Shown here: piece after piece, positions 8,333 to 17,736 of the stretch
Layout of the letters: the number at the start of each line of letters is the position of its first letter
Position numbering within the stretch: the stretch's first letter is position 1
NCBI GenBank assembly: GCA_015056725.1
Contig: SVFS01000024.1
Span: forward strand, 1 to 33,220
Origin: Lachnospiraceae bacterium
GTDB lineage: Bacteria > Bacillota > Clostridia > Lachnospirales > Lachnospiraceae
DNA: 33,220 nucleotides
Direction of reading: 5' to 3'
Notes under the pieces: generated by a model
The model's database searches: none
What the model was told of the DNA's origin: nothing
Seen by the model: only the letters and a program-made list of their open reading frames with translations
Made by a program: the position numbers and the translations under genes

Positions 8333-9949
8333 CTAGGAAACATATTTCTTTAAAGTTGCTCTTACAGCACCAGGACCGGCAATCATTTCACGGAAATAAT
8401 CACATACGGTCTGTGCCATACCTACTTCATATAAATTTACACCAAAAATAGTTGCGTTTTCAAGTGCTGGCTTTAATGCTGTTTCTACGTCAGCATCTTT
8501 TCCTAATTCGATACCTGCCACATATGGACATACTGTATCAAGAAGCGGATCGGAGCTAAGTTCGAAGGCTTCACCGTTATCATTTACAGCCATTAAGTAA
8601 CGTAACCAGCCTGCAAATACAAGCGGAATCAGTTTTAAGTCAGATACATTTAAGCTGTCACTTGCTGCATACGCTTTAATTGTTTCGCCATAACGGATTG
8701 GCAATTTCTGAGAAGTATCTGTTGCAATACGCTGTGGTGTATCCGGCATGAAAGGATTCGGAATACGTACATTTAATACGGTATCGATGAATTCTTTCGG
8801 ATCAAGTACACCCGGATTTACTACTACAGGAAGTCCTTCTACATAACCGATTGTTTCTACCAGTTTCTTCAGTTCCGGATCTTTCATTTCTTCGGAAATC
8901 TTTACATATCCTAAAAGGCATCCATATACTGCCAGTGCTGTATGAAGCGGATTCAAACAGGTACATACTTTCATACGTTCTACTTTATCTACTGTTTCAC
9001 GCTCTGTAAACATGAGACCGCCTTTTTCAAGTGCATCCGGTCTTCCGTTCGGGAATGCATCTTCAATAACGAGGTATTCACATTCTTCTGCATTTACGAA
9101 TGGTGCTACATATGTATTTTTGGATGTAATAACCGGGTCAAGTTCTTCTACACCGTCTGCTCTTAAGATTTCTTCTACGGATGCATCCGGTCTAGGTGTA
9201 ATCTTGTCAATCATTGTCCAAGGGAAAGAAACTTTGGAAGCATCATTGATGTATGCTTTAAAGCCTTCTTCTGCCACATCGTTTTCTGCCCATTTTTCTG
9301 CAAATGTATTTACTGCCGCATACAATTTATCTCCATTGTGGGAGCAGTTGTCCATACTTACCATTGCTACCGGTTTTTCACCTGCTTCATATCTTGCATA
9401 AAGAAGCGCTGCTACTTTTCCCATGTAGCTGTTCGCTTTTTTCGGACCATTTGCAAAGTCCTCCGGTACGCCCGGAAGATAATCACCTTTACCGTTTACA
9501 AGGCTATAGCCTTTTTCTGTAATCGTAAAGGATACTATCTGAAGAGAATCTTTTCCAAAAATTTCAACAAGACGATCAAAATCTTTTCTGTTTTCAGCAT
9601 CAACAGTAAGGGATTCTACCACACTACCGATTACTGTTTTTTCTACGTTTCCGTCTGCTTTTAATGTTACAAGGAGATTGTAATCATCATGTGGATGATT
9701 CATTTTCTCGATAATTTCATAGTCATAACCTTCTGCTACAACAAGTCCTCTGTCTAAAAGACCTTCGTTCAAAAGATTCTGTACTACATTTGCCTGGAAT
9801 GCACGGAAAATATTTCCCGGTCCAAAATGAATCCAAAACGGATTTTCTTTTGTAGCAGCAGTTACTGCCGCACGGTCAAATTTCGGAAGGTTATAACCTT
9901 TTTCTTCCCACTGAGCTTTATTGCTAAGTCCTTGCTCGTTTAATCTCAT
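8333..9949 (-). CDS. uxuB: Fructuronate reductase (D-mannonate oxidoreductase)
   Basis: 538-residue member of the long-chain mannitol dehydrogenase family, reducing D-fructuronate to D-mannonate with NAD(P)H. The N-terminal Rossmann segment includes IHFGPGNIFRAFQ (about 40-52). The central active-site block KVCTCLNPLHTALA carries the Asn and His of the family, with the preceding Lys one residue further from Asn than in the classic K-x4-N-x2-H spacing seen in the neighbouring uxaB. The ATG overlaps the uxuA stop (ATGA at 9946-9949), so translation is coupled to mannonate dehydratase, the next enzyme of the glucuronate branch. That pairing supports fructuronate over tagaturonate as substrate. 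Confidence 0.9.
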   Translation of the reverse strand: MRLNEQGLSNKAQWEEKGYNLPKFDRAAVTAATKENPFWIHFGPGNIFRAFQANVVQNLLNEGLLDRGLVVAEGYDYEIIEKMNHPHDDYNLLVTLKADGNVEKTVIGSVVESLTVDAENRKDFDRLVEIFGKDSLQIVSFTITEKGYSLVNGKGDYLPGVPEDFANGPKKANSYMGKVAALLYARYEAGEKPVAMVSMDNCSHNGDKLYAAVNTFAEKWAENDVAEEGFKAYINDASKVSFPWTMIDKITPRPDASVEEILRADGVEELDPVITSKNTYVAPFVNAEECEYLVIEDAFPNGRPDALEKGGLMFTERETVDKVERMKVCTCLNPLHTALAVYGCLLGYVKISEEMKDPELKKLVETIGYVEGLPVVVNPGVLDPKEFIDTVLNVRIPNPFMPDTPQRIATDTSQKLPIRYGETIKAYAASDSLNVSDLKLIPLVFAGWLRYLMAVNDNGEAFELSSDPLLDTVCPYVAGIELGKDADVETALKPALENATIFGVNLYEVGMAQTVCDYFREMIAGPGAVRATLKKYVS

Positions 9950-11025
9950 TTTGCTGCTGCCTCCTTTTCAATTGCTTCCCAGAGACCCTGTAAGTAGCAT
10001 GCACCAAGTGCTCTGTCATATAAACCGTAACCAGGCATTGCTACTTCGTCCCAAATCATACGTCCGTGGTCAGGACGGATTGGTCCGTCAAATCCGATAT
10101 CATATAATGCTCTCATGATTGCATGCATATCAAATGTTCCGTCAGAAGAAAGGTGTGCGGATTCTTCAAAGTTTGTTGGTGTAATGAAGTTTAAGTTACG
10201 CACATGTGCAAAGTGGATTCTTCCTTTTAAGGAACGGATCATATCCGGCAAATCGTTTTCAAGGTTTGTACCGTAAGAACCGGAGCAGAATGTTACACCA
10301 TTGTGTTTATTATCAACTGCTTTCATCATACGAAGAATGTTTTCTTTGTTGATGATAATACGTGGAAGACCAAATACGCTCCATGCAGGATCATCCGGAT
10401 GAATCGCCATATTGATATCGTATTTATCACATACAGGCATAATTCTTTCTAAGAAATATACTAAATTTTCAAATAATTTTTCATCATCGATTTCTTTATA
10501 CATTTCAAAGAGTTCTTTTACTCTTTCCATTCTTTCAGGTTCCCAACCCGGCATAATCGTACCGTTTGTATCACCTGCGATAGATTCAAACATTTTTTCA
10601 GGATCAAGAGAATCAACTGCTTCCTGTGTATAAGCAAGTACTGTAGAGCCGTCTTCACGTACTCTTGCAAGCTCTGTTCTTGTCCAGTCAAATACAGGCA
10701 TGAAGTTATAACATACCATGTGGATGCCTTCTTCGCCTAAGTTTTCAAGACACTGAATATAATTATCGATATATTTGTCTCTGTCTGCTGCACCTGTCTT
10801 GATTGCATCGTGTACGTTTACACTTTCGATACCTGCTACATGAAGTCCTGCTGCTTCTACTTCATCAATCATTGCACGGATTTTTTCACGTGTCCAAACT
10901 TCGCCCGGCTGTGTATCATATAATGTTGTGATAACACCTTTTACGCCCGGAATCTGGCGAATCTGTTTTAACGTTACTGTGTCAAATTTGGAACCATACC
11001 ATCTTAATGTCATTTCCATAGTCAT
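9946..11025 (-). CDS. uxuA: D-mannonate dehydratase
   Basis: 359-residue TIM-barrel, metal-dependent dehydratase converting D-mannonate to 2-keto-3-deoxygluconate. Typical stretches include the start EMTLRWYGS, PGVKGVITTLYD (28-39), the metal-ligand regions MAIHPDDPAWSVFGLPRI and NGVTFCSGSYG, and GRIHFAHVRN near residue 285. The terminal RPDHGRMIWDE block is also typical. Length matches the family, about 350-400 residues. It overlaps uxuB by ATGA and follows uxaA after 39 bases. An AAGGAAGG ribosome site lies just upstream; an in-frame ATG two codons later is an alternative start. Confidence 0.95.
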   Translation of the reverse strand: MTMEMTLRWYGSKFDTVTLKQIRQIPGVKGVITTLYDTQPGEVWTREKIRAMIDEVEAAGLHVAGIESVNVHDAIKTGAADRDKYIDNYIQCLENLGEEGIHMVCYNFMPVFDWTRTELARVREDGSTVLAYTQEAVDSLDPEKMFESIAGDTNGTIMPGWEPERMERVKELFEMYKEIDDEKLFENLVYFLERIMPVCDKYDINMAIHPDDPAWSVFGLPRIIINKENILRMMKAVDNKHNGVTFCSGSYGTNLENDLPDMIRSLKGRIHFAHVRNLNFITPTNFEESAHLSSDGTFDMHAIMRALYDIGFDGPIRPDHGRMIWDEVAMPGYGLYDRALGACYLQGLWEAIEKEAAAK

Positions 11026-11064
11026 TTACCTTCCTTTTCTTTTATTGTCATATACCGTTTCTAT

Positions 11065-12540
11065 TTACAGGGTAACTCCCTTTTTAAAAATTGCCATATC
11101 CTGAAGACCGGCTTTTTCACTACACACTTTCTCGCCTGATGCTACTTTTATAACATAATCAAATAATGCTCTTGCTGTAGTTTCCATATCCTGATCTTCA
11201 ACCAGCACCCCTGCATTAAAGTCAATCCAATTGCTCTTTCTTCCTGCAAGATTGCTGTTTGTAGATATTTTTACCGTCGGGACAGGACACGCGAACGGTG
11301 TTCCTCTTCCAGTTGTAAACAGTACGATATGGGCTCCGCTGGATGCAAGTGCTGTGGATGCTACCAGGTCATTTCCCGGTGCACTCAGAAGATTTAACCC
11401 TTTTGTCTGTACTCTCTGTCCGTATGCCAGCACACCTTTTACTGCCGCGCTACCGGACTTCTGGATACATCCGAGGGATTTATCTTCCAGTGTGGTAATA
11501 CCACCTTTTTTATTTCCCGGTGACGGATTTTCATAAATCGTCTGGTTATTGTCCTTGTAATACTGTTTAAAATCGTTAATCAGTTTTACTGTCTCTTCAA
11601 ACAACTGCGTATTTTCGCAACGGTTCATTAAGAATGTTTCCGCACCGAACATTTCCGGTACTTCTGTTAAAATCGTTGTACCGCCCTGGCGGACAATTAA
11701 ATCCGAAAATTTTCCTACTGCCGGATTGGCTGTAATGCCTGAGAAGCCATCGCTTCCGCCACATTTGAGACCGATAATCAATTCGGATACTCCTATAGGC
11801 TCTCTTTTAAAGGTTGAAATGTAAGCATGCAGTTCTTCCAATATTTTGGCACCAGCTTCCATTTCATCTTCCACATCCTGACAAACAAGGAAACGTACTC
11901 TGTTTGCGTCGTATTCACCGATGTAAGATTTCAGTACATCAATATTGCTGTTTTCACAGCCCAGCCCCAGTACGAGTACTGCCCCTGCATTCGGATGATG
12001 AATTAAATCGGCTAAAATTGTCCGCGTATTCTCTTCATCCTCACCCATCTGGGAGCAACCGTAAGGATGCTGGAATGCAATGATTTTGTCTGTATCCAAC
12101 GCCTGATTTGCTGCCTTTGCCATTGCTGTACCAATTGCATTGACACACCCTACTGTGGGAATAATCCAGACTTCGTTTCTGACACCTACTTTTCCGTCCG
12201 GTCTGCGATATCCCATAAAGGTTTCTTCTTCCATCGGACTAAGGTCTGTATCAACAGGCTGATAACTGTACTCCAGCAAATCTCCAAGCGCCGTTTTTAC
12301 ATTATGGGTATGTACCCACTGTCCCGGCTTTAAATCCTCTGTAGCATTTCCGATACAGCTTCCGTATTTCATGACACCTGTTCCTGCCGGTATTTCGGTA
12401 AGTGCCATTTTGTGGCCTGCCGGAATGACTTCCATTGCCACAATTTCTTTATCATCCAAGGATACGGTTTGTCCTTTTGCAATCTCTTTGATTGCTACAA
12501 GCACATTGTCCTTTTCATGAATCTTAATATATTCTTTCAT
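11065..12540 (-). CDS. uxaA: D-altronate dehydratase
   Basis: 491-residue enzyme dehydrating D-altronate to 2-keto-3-deoxygluconate in the galacturonate branch. An N-terminal SAF-type domain (about 1-95) is followed by the large UxaA/GarD catalytic domain, recognisable by FMGYRRPDGKVGVRNEVWII (about 108-127). Further blocks are PTVGCVNAIG, HPYGCSQMGEDEENT, LGLGCENSN and GLKCGGSDGFSGITANPAVG. Several conserved cysteines and histidines in these blocks fit an iron-dependent dehydratase. Length equals that of the E. coli-type enzyme. It lies 14 bases after uxaB, so the reductase and dehydratase of the galacturonate branch are adjacent. Confidence 0.95.
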   Translation of the reverse strand: MKEYIKIHEKDNVLVAIKEIAKGQTVSLDDKEIVAMEVIPAGHKMALTEIPAGTGVMKYGSCIGNATEDLKPGQWVHTHNVKTALGDLLEYSYQPVDTDLSPMEEETFMGYRRPDGKVGVRNEVWIIPTVGCVNAIGTAMAKAANQALDTDKIIAFQHPYGCSQMGEDEENTRTILADLIHHPNAGAVLVLGLGCENSNIDVLKSYIGEYDANRVRFLVCQDVEDEMEAGAKILEELHAYISTFKREPIGVSELIIGLKCGGSDGFSGITANPAVGKFSDLIVRQGGTTILTEVPEMFGAETFLMNRCENTQLFEETVKLINDFKQYYKDNNQTIYENPSPGNKKGGITTLEDKSLGCIQKSGSAAVKGVLAYGQRVQTKGLNLLSAPGNDLVASTALASSGAHIVLFTTGRGTPFACPVPTVKISTNSNLAGRKSNWIDFNAGVLVEDQDMETTARALFDYVIKVASGEKVCSEKAGLQDMAIFKKGVTL

Positions 12541-12554
12541 TGAGTGCTCCTATC

Positions 12555-14018
12555 TTATGCGAAAACATCTTCCATCGTCGCTCTCATACCCTTTGTACGG
12601 ATATCAGAAACATAAGAAGCAATCATCTGTTCCAAACCTTCAATCAGGCTTAAATCCTGCCCCCAGAAATCTACATTGGAAAGAACTGCTTTTGCATATT
12701 CTGCTTCAGCTTTTCCACTGTTTTCTGCAAAGAATTCAAGTACTGCCGCATCATCTAAGATTCTATATTCTGCACCGTCTCTATTACCGATGAGTGCACT
12801 GTCTTTGATTTCACTACCTGTATAGAATGCCATTAGGGCTGCCAATGAGAATGTCAAATGCTTCGGCAGAGCCTTTTCCTTTTCGATATATTCAAGGAAG
12901 CTCGGCATACATCTTGCTTTCCACTTGGAAACAGAGTTTAAGGAGATAGACAACAGTGCATGTTTTACATATGGATTTTCAAATCTGGTCAATACTGCAT
13001 TTGCAAAGTCTACCAAATCCTGTTTCGGTAATGTAAGAGTCGGAATAATTTCATCAAAAATCGTATCTTTGATGTATTTCAAAATCAGCTCATCATTCAT
13101 GGATTCCAATACAATATCATTACCGCAAAGGTAAGATGCCAGTACAAACGATGTATGTGCACCGTTTAAGATACGCACTTTTCTCTGTTTGTATGGTTTC
13201 TGATTGTCTGTAAAAATAACCGGAAGTCCTGCATCCGGAAGCGGAAGTTCTTTGCTGATATCCTTCTCACTTTCGATAACCCAAAGTGCAAACGGTTCTC
13301 CTGTTACGAGCATACGGTCTTCGTATCCAAACTCTTCCCAGATAGCCTCTGCTTCATCTCTTGGATAACCTGTTACGATGCGGTCTACCAAGGTAGATGT
13401 AAATACGCAGGCTTCATTTACCCAGTTTACAAAGCCTTCTTCCAGCTGCCATAAAGCTGCCAGCTTTAATACACATTCTTTTAAATGAATTCCGTTATCA
13501 TCAATTAATTCTACAGGGAGCATTACAAGACCCTTGTCCATTGCTCCGTTAAAGTATGTATAACGTTCATATAAAAATTTAGTCAGTTTACCCGGGAAGC
13601 TCTTTGGTGGCATAAATTCCAGCTTGTCGCTATCATCATATGTAATACCTGCTTCTGTTGTATTACTTACAACAAACTGCAAAGTATCAAGCTTTGCATA
13701 TTCTGCATATCTGTCATATTCGCCATAAGAATCCACTACGTCTGCTACGCTTGTGATAATTCTGTTAAGCTTCTGTGGCTGTCCATCCACGATACCGCGA
13801 AGCTGTACCGTATACTGGCATTCCTGAGCTTTGATGTAATCCACGCTACCAAATTCAATTGGTTTTACAAGTACGATATCTCCGTCAAACTTGCCCTGTT
13901 CGTTTGCAATATCAATCATATAATCTACAAAAGCACGCAGGAAATTTCCTTCTCCAAACTGCAATACTTTTATCGGTCTGTCTTTTTTATTTGTTTTAAT
14001 TTTACTTAATGCTTCCAT
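12555..14018 (-). CDS. uxaB: Tagaturonate reductase (altronate oxidoreductase)
   Basis: 487-residue long-chain polyol dehydrogenase that reduces D-tagaturonate to D-altronate with NADH. The N-terminal Rossmann block VLQFGEGNFLRAFVDYMID sits at about residues 19-37. The catalytic signature K-x4-N-x2-H is present in KVRILNGAHTSF. It is clearly distinct in sequence from the uxuB paralogue in the same operon. Placement between uxaC (29 bases upstream) and uxaA (14 bases downstream) supports the tagaturonate assignment. Length is normal. Confidence 0.93.
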   Translation of the reverse strand: MEALSKIKTNKKDRPIKVLQFGEGNFLRAFVDYMIDIANEQGKFDGDIVLVKPIEFGSVDYIKAQECQYTVQLRGIVDGQPQKLNRIITSVADVVDSYGEYDRYAEYAKLDTLQFVVSNTTEAGITYDDSDKLEFMPPKSFPGKLTKFLYERYTYFNGAMDKGLVMLPVELIDDNGIHLKECVLKLAALWQLEEGFVNWVNEACVFTSTLVDRIVTGYPRDEAEAIWEEFGYEDRMLVTGEPFALWVIESEKDISKELPLPDAGLPVIFTDNQKPYKQRKVRILNGAHTSFVLASYLCGNDIVLESMNDELILKYIKDTIFDEIIPTLTLPKQDLVDFANAVLTRFENPYVKHALLSISLNSVSKWKARCMPSFLEYIEKEKALPKHLTFSLAALMAFYTGSEIKDSALIGNRDGAEYRILDDAAVLEFFAENSGKAEAEYAKAVLSNVDFWGQDLSLIEGLEQMIASYVSDIRTKGMRATMEDVFA

Positions 14019-14047
14019 CTTCTATCCTCTCAAGTTTTATCCAAAAT

Positions 14048-15460
14048 TTATTCTACCGGAAGTTTAAAATAGTTCTTTGCATTGTAGTAAGAAATACCTT
14101 TAATAATTTCTTCAAGCATTTCCATATCAGCCGGATATTCTCCGTTTTCTACCCAACCACCTACAAGATTACAAAGAATTCTTCTGAAATATTCATGTCT
14201 TGTGTAAGATAAGAAACTTCTGGAGTCTGTAAGCATTCCTACAAAGCCGGATAAGTTTCCTAAGTTTGCAAGAGAAATCATCTGATTTTCCATGCCTACT
14301 TTATGATCATTGAACCACCATGCGCTACCCTGCTGAATCTTAGCAACTGCTGTAGAATCCTGGAAACAGCCAAGGATTGTACCAATTGCTTCGTTATCGT
14401 TTGGATTCAGGCTGTAAATAACTGTTCTTGGAAGTTCGTTTGTCGCAATGAGTGCATTTAAGAAATCTGCAAGCTGTGCAGATGGTGCATAGTTGTTGAT
14501 ACAGTCAAAGCCTGTATCAGGTCCCATCTTGTCATACATGAACTTGTTGTTATCACGTTTACAGCCATAATGTAACTGCATACCCCAGTCAAGTTCATTA
14601 CATTTCTTGCCCATGTAAATCATAAATGCTGTCTTAAACTGCAGTTCTTCTTCTCTTGTTACTGCTTCGCCGGAAAGTCTCTTTGCAAGAATTGCTTCAA
14701 TTTCTTCTGCTGTTGCAGGTGCATACATTACATATTCAAGAGCATGGTCAGAAACCTTACAGCCGTTTGCATTAAAGTAATCCATTCTGTTTGCAAGCGC
14801 TGCTTTTAAATCTTCGAAACTCGCAATCTTATCCATTCCTGCTGCCGCTGCCAATTTTACAAGATAATCTGCAAAATCCGGTTTTTCGATGTTCATTGCC
14901 TTATCCGGTCTCCAGGATGGAGCAACTACTACGTCAAAGCTGTCATCTGCTTTAATCTTCTGATGCCATTCCAAAGTATCAATTGGGTCATCTGTTGTAC
15001 CGATAAATTTAACGTTACTTTGTCTGATCAGATTGCGTACGCTCATGGAATCATCCTGCAATTTTTCGTTACAAAGATTCCATACTTCATCAGCTGTCTT
15101 TTTGTTTAAATGACCGTTATATCCGAAATATCTTTGTAATTCCAGATGGCTCCAATGGAATAATGGATTTCCGATTGCTTTTCCTACACACTCTGCCCAT
15201 TTACAGAATTTCTCATAATCAGATGCATCACCTGTAATATACTTTTCTTCAACACCACAGGAACGCATAAATCTCCATTTGTAATGGTCCCCACCAAGCC
15301 ATACCTGTGTAATGTTTTCAAATTTGCGGTCTTCCGCGATTTCCTTTGGATTGATGTGGCAGTGATAATCGATAATCGGTGTTTTCGCTGCAAAATCATG
15401 ATACAGCTTCTGTGCTGTTTCTGTTTCCAAAATAAAGTTTTGATCCATAAATGCTTTCAT
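14048..15460 (-). CDS. uxaC: Uronate isomerase (glucuronate/galacturonate isomerase)
   Basis: 470-residue amidohydrolase-superfamily isomerase acting on both glucuronate (to fructuronate) and galacturonate (to tagaturonate), the entry step of both branches. The metal site HCHINP (about residues 33-38) and the following KEIAEDRKFENITQVWLGGDHYKWR block are typical. Also seen are FIGTTDDPIDTLEWH, PSWRPDKA and the late LTDSRSFLSYTRHEYFRRILC block, which carries the family's conserved Asp. Length matches E. coli UxaC (470). It follows kdgF after 58 bases. Confidence 0.97.
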   Translation of the reverse strand: MKAFMDQNFILETETAQKLYHDFAAKTPIIDYHCHINPKEIAEDRKFENITQVWLGGDHYKWRFMRSCGVEEKYITGDASDYEKFCKWAECVGKAIGNPLFHWSHLELQRYFGYNGHLNKKTADEVWNLCNEKLQDDSMSVRNLIRQSNVKFIGTTDDPIDTLEWHQKIKADDSFDVVVAPSWRPDKAMNIEKPDFADYLVKLAAAAGMDKIASFEDLKAALANRMDYFNANGCKVSDHALEYVMYAPATAEEIEAILAKRLSGEAVTREEELQFKTAFMIYMGKKCNELDWGMQLHYGCKRDNNKFMYDKMGPDTGFDCINNYAPSAQLADFLNALIATNELPRTVIYSLNPNDNEAIGTILGCFQDSTAVAKIQQGSAWWFNDHKVGMENQMISLANLGNLSGFVGMLTDSRSFLSYTRHEYFRRILCNLVGGWVENGEYPADMEMLEEIIKGISYYNAKNYFKLPVE

Positions 15461-15518
15461 TACATATCCTCCATTTCTGATAACCTGTCTCTTTTATATA
15501 AACTTCATTACCTGATAT

Positions 15519-15869
15519 TTAGTTTTCTCCTACAAATTCTTTTCGCATCGGATTAAAAATGTCTAATAAAATTCCTTCTTCCAGACATACACATCCGTGC
15601 TCAATACCATTTCTTTTCAGCAGTACATCACCTGCTCTGACAATCTTTTTCTCTCCGTCGACTTCAAATTCAAATGCGCCGGACACAATATAAGTAATCT
15701 GTGTATGCGGGTGTGAATGTAATGCACCTACACCACCTTTTTCAAAATGATTTTCCACACACATCATCTCATCTGCATATGCCATAATCTTACGGGAAAT
15801 CCCTTGTCCACAAGGCTCTAAATCAATCTCTTTATTAAAATTCCAAATATTGTTTTTTTGTGTTTTCAT
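15519..15869 (-). CDS. kdgF: KdgF-type cupin (unsaturated uronate ring opening)
   Basis: 116-residue single-domain cupin. The metal-binding motif HSHPHTQITYIVSGAFEFEV (about residues 51-70) contributes two His plus Gln/Glu-type ligands, and GDVLLKRNGIEHG supplies the third His. KdgF proteins speed the conversion of 4,5-unsaturated uronates, released by pectin or alginate lyases, to the linear 5-keto-4-deoxyuronate. No kduI/kduD follow in this window, so that route would need genes elsewhere. A general cupin sensor or isomerase is the main alternative. It lies between the anchored binding protein (24 bases) and uxaC; ribosome site GGGAGG. Confidence 0.8.
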   Translation of the reverse strand: MKTQKNNIWNFNKEIDLEPCGQGISRKIMAYADEMMCVENHFEKGGVGALHSHPHTQITYIVSGAFEFEVDGEKKIVRAGDVLLKRNGIEHGCVCLEEGILLDIFNPMRKEFVGEN

Positions 15870-15893
15870 ACTCTGCCTCCCGTATTCCTTATC

Positions 15894-16919
15894 TTACTCT
15901 TTTTCACTTTCAATAATCTGTTCGATAATATCCATATAGTCACCGCAATACTTTTCATAAATAGGCTGTACTGCCTCTCTGAATCGTCTTTTTTCATCTG
16001 CCGAAAGAATTGTGACTTCCGTTCCGTGCGCTAACGCATTCGTTCTTGCAGTTTCCTCATACTCTACCCACAACTGACGTTCATAAAGCGCTGATTCTTT
16101 TGCACATTCCAAAATAGTTTGTCTGTCTTCCTCACTTAATACTTTCCATGTATGAGCTGAACATAATTGCAATTCCGGTACACGCGTATGCTCATCTATG
16201 GAATAATATTTTGCCACCTCATAATGCTGCATAGAGTTGTAAGAAGGCCAGTTATTTTCTGCGGCATCAATATGTCCTCTCTCAAAAGCAGCATAAATCT
16301 TTTCGTAATCTAATTGGACTGCTTCTGCACCAAGAGCTTCTATCGTATCCGCCATCATTTCCGATTCCTGGACTCTGATTCGCATTCCTTCCATATCTTC
16401 CAGACAGGTAATCGGCTTTCCGGTACTATAAAAATTACGGACACCGGCATCATACCAGGACAAACCTATGAGTTCTTCATCTTCTGTCATTTTCAGAAAA
16501 CGGTCTCCCAATTCTCCATCCAAAATCGACCACATGTGTTCCGAATCCGTATACAAATACGGTGCTGACAATACATTCAGCTCCGGAAGATGTTCTGCTG
16601 CCGTTAGGGAAGATACTCTGGTAAAATCAATACCACCGTACTTTAACTGCTTCAGTACTTCTGTCTCCGTACCAAGCTCACCACCCGGTCTGACTAAAAT
16701 CCGGATTCTTCCTTCCGTCTTTTCTTCTACCAATTCTGCAAAATACTTTCCCCCAAGCGTCGTCGGATAATCCTCCGGCTGGTTATCTGCATAATAAAAA
16801 ACGTACTCCGGTACCACTTCATCATTACTTACATATTTCCAGACCAAAAGCCCGGCAAGAAGAACAAAAGCTGTCGTTAAACACACTATGATGCTCCGTT
16901 TTCTGTTCCATTTTTTCAT
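15894..16919 (-). CDS. Membrane-anchored TRAP-type (DctP-family) binding protein, probable sensor partner
   Basis: 341 residues of the DctP/SBP family 7 fold, with blocks such as GGKYFAELVEEKTEGRI, the Arg-containing GMRIRVQES region and QLDYEKIYAAFERGHIDAAENN. The N-terminus is a basic patch and one hydrophobic helix (about residues 9-27) with no lipobox cysteine, so the protein is probably a tethered binding protein rather than a diffusible or lipid-anchored transporter subunit. Its ATG overlaps the response-regulator stop (ATGA, 16916-16919), and the regulator lies against the kinase. No DctQ/M pair adjoins it; the transporter has its own dctP at 21770. I infer that it presents a uronate-type ligand to the kinase. 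Confidence 0.8.
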   Translation of the reverse strand: MKKWNRKRSIIVCLTTAFVLLAGLLVWKYVSNDEVVPEYVFYYADNQPEDYPTTLGGKYFAELVEEKTEGRIRILVRPGGELGTETEVLKQLKYGGIDFTRVSSLTAAEHLPELNVLSAPYLYTDSEHMWSILDGELGDRFLKMTEDEELIGLSWYDAGVRNFYSTGKPITCLEDMEGMRIRVQESEMMADTIEALGAEAVQLDYEKIYAAFERGHIDAAENNWPSYNSMQHYEVAKYYSIDEHTRVPELQLCSAHTWKVLSEEDRQTILECAKESALYERQLWVEYEETARTNALAHGTEVTILSADEKRRFREAVQPIYEKYCGDYMDIIEQIIESEKE

Positions 16920-17716
16920 GCTTTATTCTTCTCCTGTTTATCGTACGCGCCAAGAATACTGTTTCTATATTCTGTAGGCGTAACGCCTTCCAAGCGTTTA
17001 AACACTTTTGTAAAATAATTCGAATCACGATATCCTACTTTGTAGCTGATATCTTTAATATTAATCGAAATATCTTTTAGCAATTCCTTCGCACGTTCGG
17101 TTCTGAATTCTGTCAAATATGCTAAAAAGTTTTTATCAAAACATTGTTTAAAAATTCTACAAAAATATGCATCCGAATAATTCATGTGACCTGCAACATC
17201 CTGCAGGGAAATATCTTCAAAATAATGTGTTTTGATATATTCACTAATGACATCCGCCACCACATTTAATTTTACGTTTTCCGAATGATGTACACCCATC
17301 TGCTTCTCAGAAGAGTTTTCATCCGCTACAGAAACCATTTTGTTTTGAAGCATCCAAATGGCTGCATCTATAGTTGCTATCAGTTCTTCTTCAGATGTCG
17401 GTTTTAACAGATATTCCATTGCCTGTACTGAAATCGCCTTTTTTGCATAACTGAATTCATCAAAAGCTGTCAGAAAAATGATAATGGCATCTTCCGAATA
17501 CTCTCTGATTTTTTCTGCTGCTTCCAATCCGTTTACACCGGGCATTTCAATATCCAATAGTGCAATTTTGCAATCCTGTTCTTTATAAAACTGTATAGCT
17601 TCTCTCCCATTTACAGCAGTAACAAGCTCCAGTTGCTTTTCATAATTTTTAAGCAACATTTTGGAAACTACTGCTCTTTCAATTGGTTCATCATCTGCGA
17701 TTAGTATACGATACAT
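16916..17716 (-). CDS. YesN-type response regulator, REC + AraC HTH
   Basis: 266-residue cytoplasmic regulator. The N-terminal receiver holds the acidic pair in ADDEP (7-11), phospho-acceptor Asp55 in LLDIEMPG, and the conserved Lys in YLLKPTSEEE. A linker leads to a C-terminal AraC/XylS double helix-turn-helix (about 168-262), with the signature FKRLEGVTPTEYRNS. I prefer the ATG at 17716, since receivers usually begin M-x-[KR]-[IVL] and GGGGA lies 7 bases upstream. An ATG at 17740, overlapping the kinase stop as ATGA, would add eight residues and is a real alternative. With the adjacent kinase it probably activates the uronate and TRAP genes. Confidence 0.92.
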   Translation of the reverse strand: MYRILIADDEPIERAVVSKMLLKNYEKQLELVTAVNGREAIQFYKEQDCKIALLDIEMPGVNGLEAAEKIREYSEDAIIIFLTAFDEFSYAKKAISVQAMEYLLKPTSEEELIATIDAAIWMLQNKMVSVADENSSEKQMGVHHSENVKLNVVADVISEYIKTHYFEDISLQDVAGHMNYSDAYFCRIFKQCFDKNFLAYLTEFRTERAKELLKDISINIKDISYKVGYRDSNYFTKVFKRLEGVTPTEYRNSILGAYDKQEKNKA

Positions 17717-17736
17717 ATAGTTGTCCCCGATTTTTA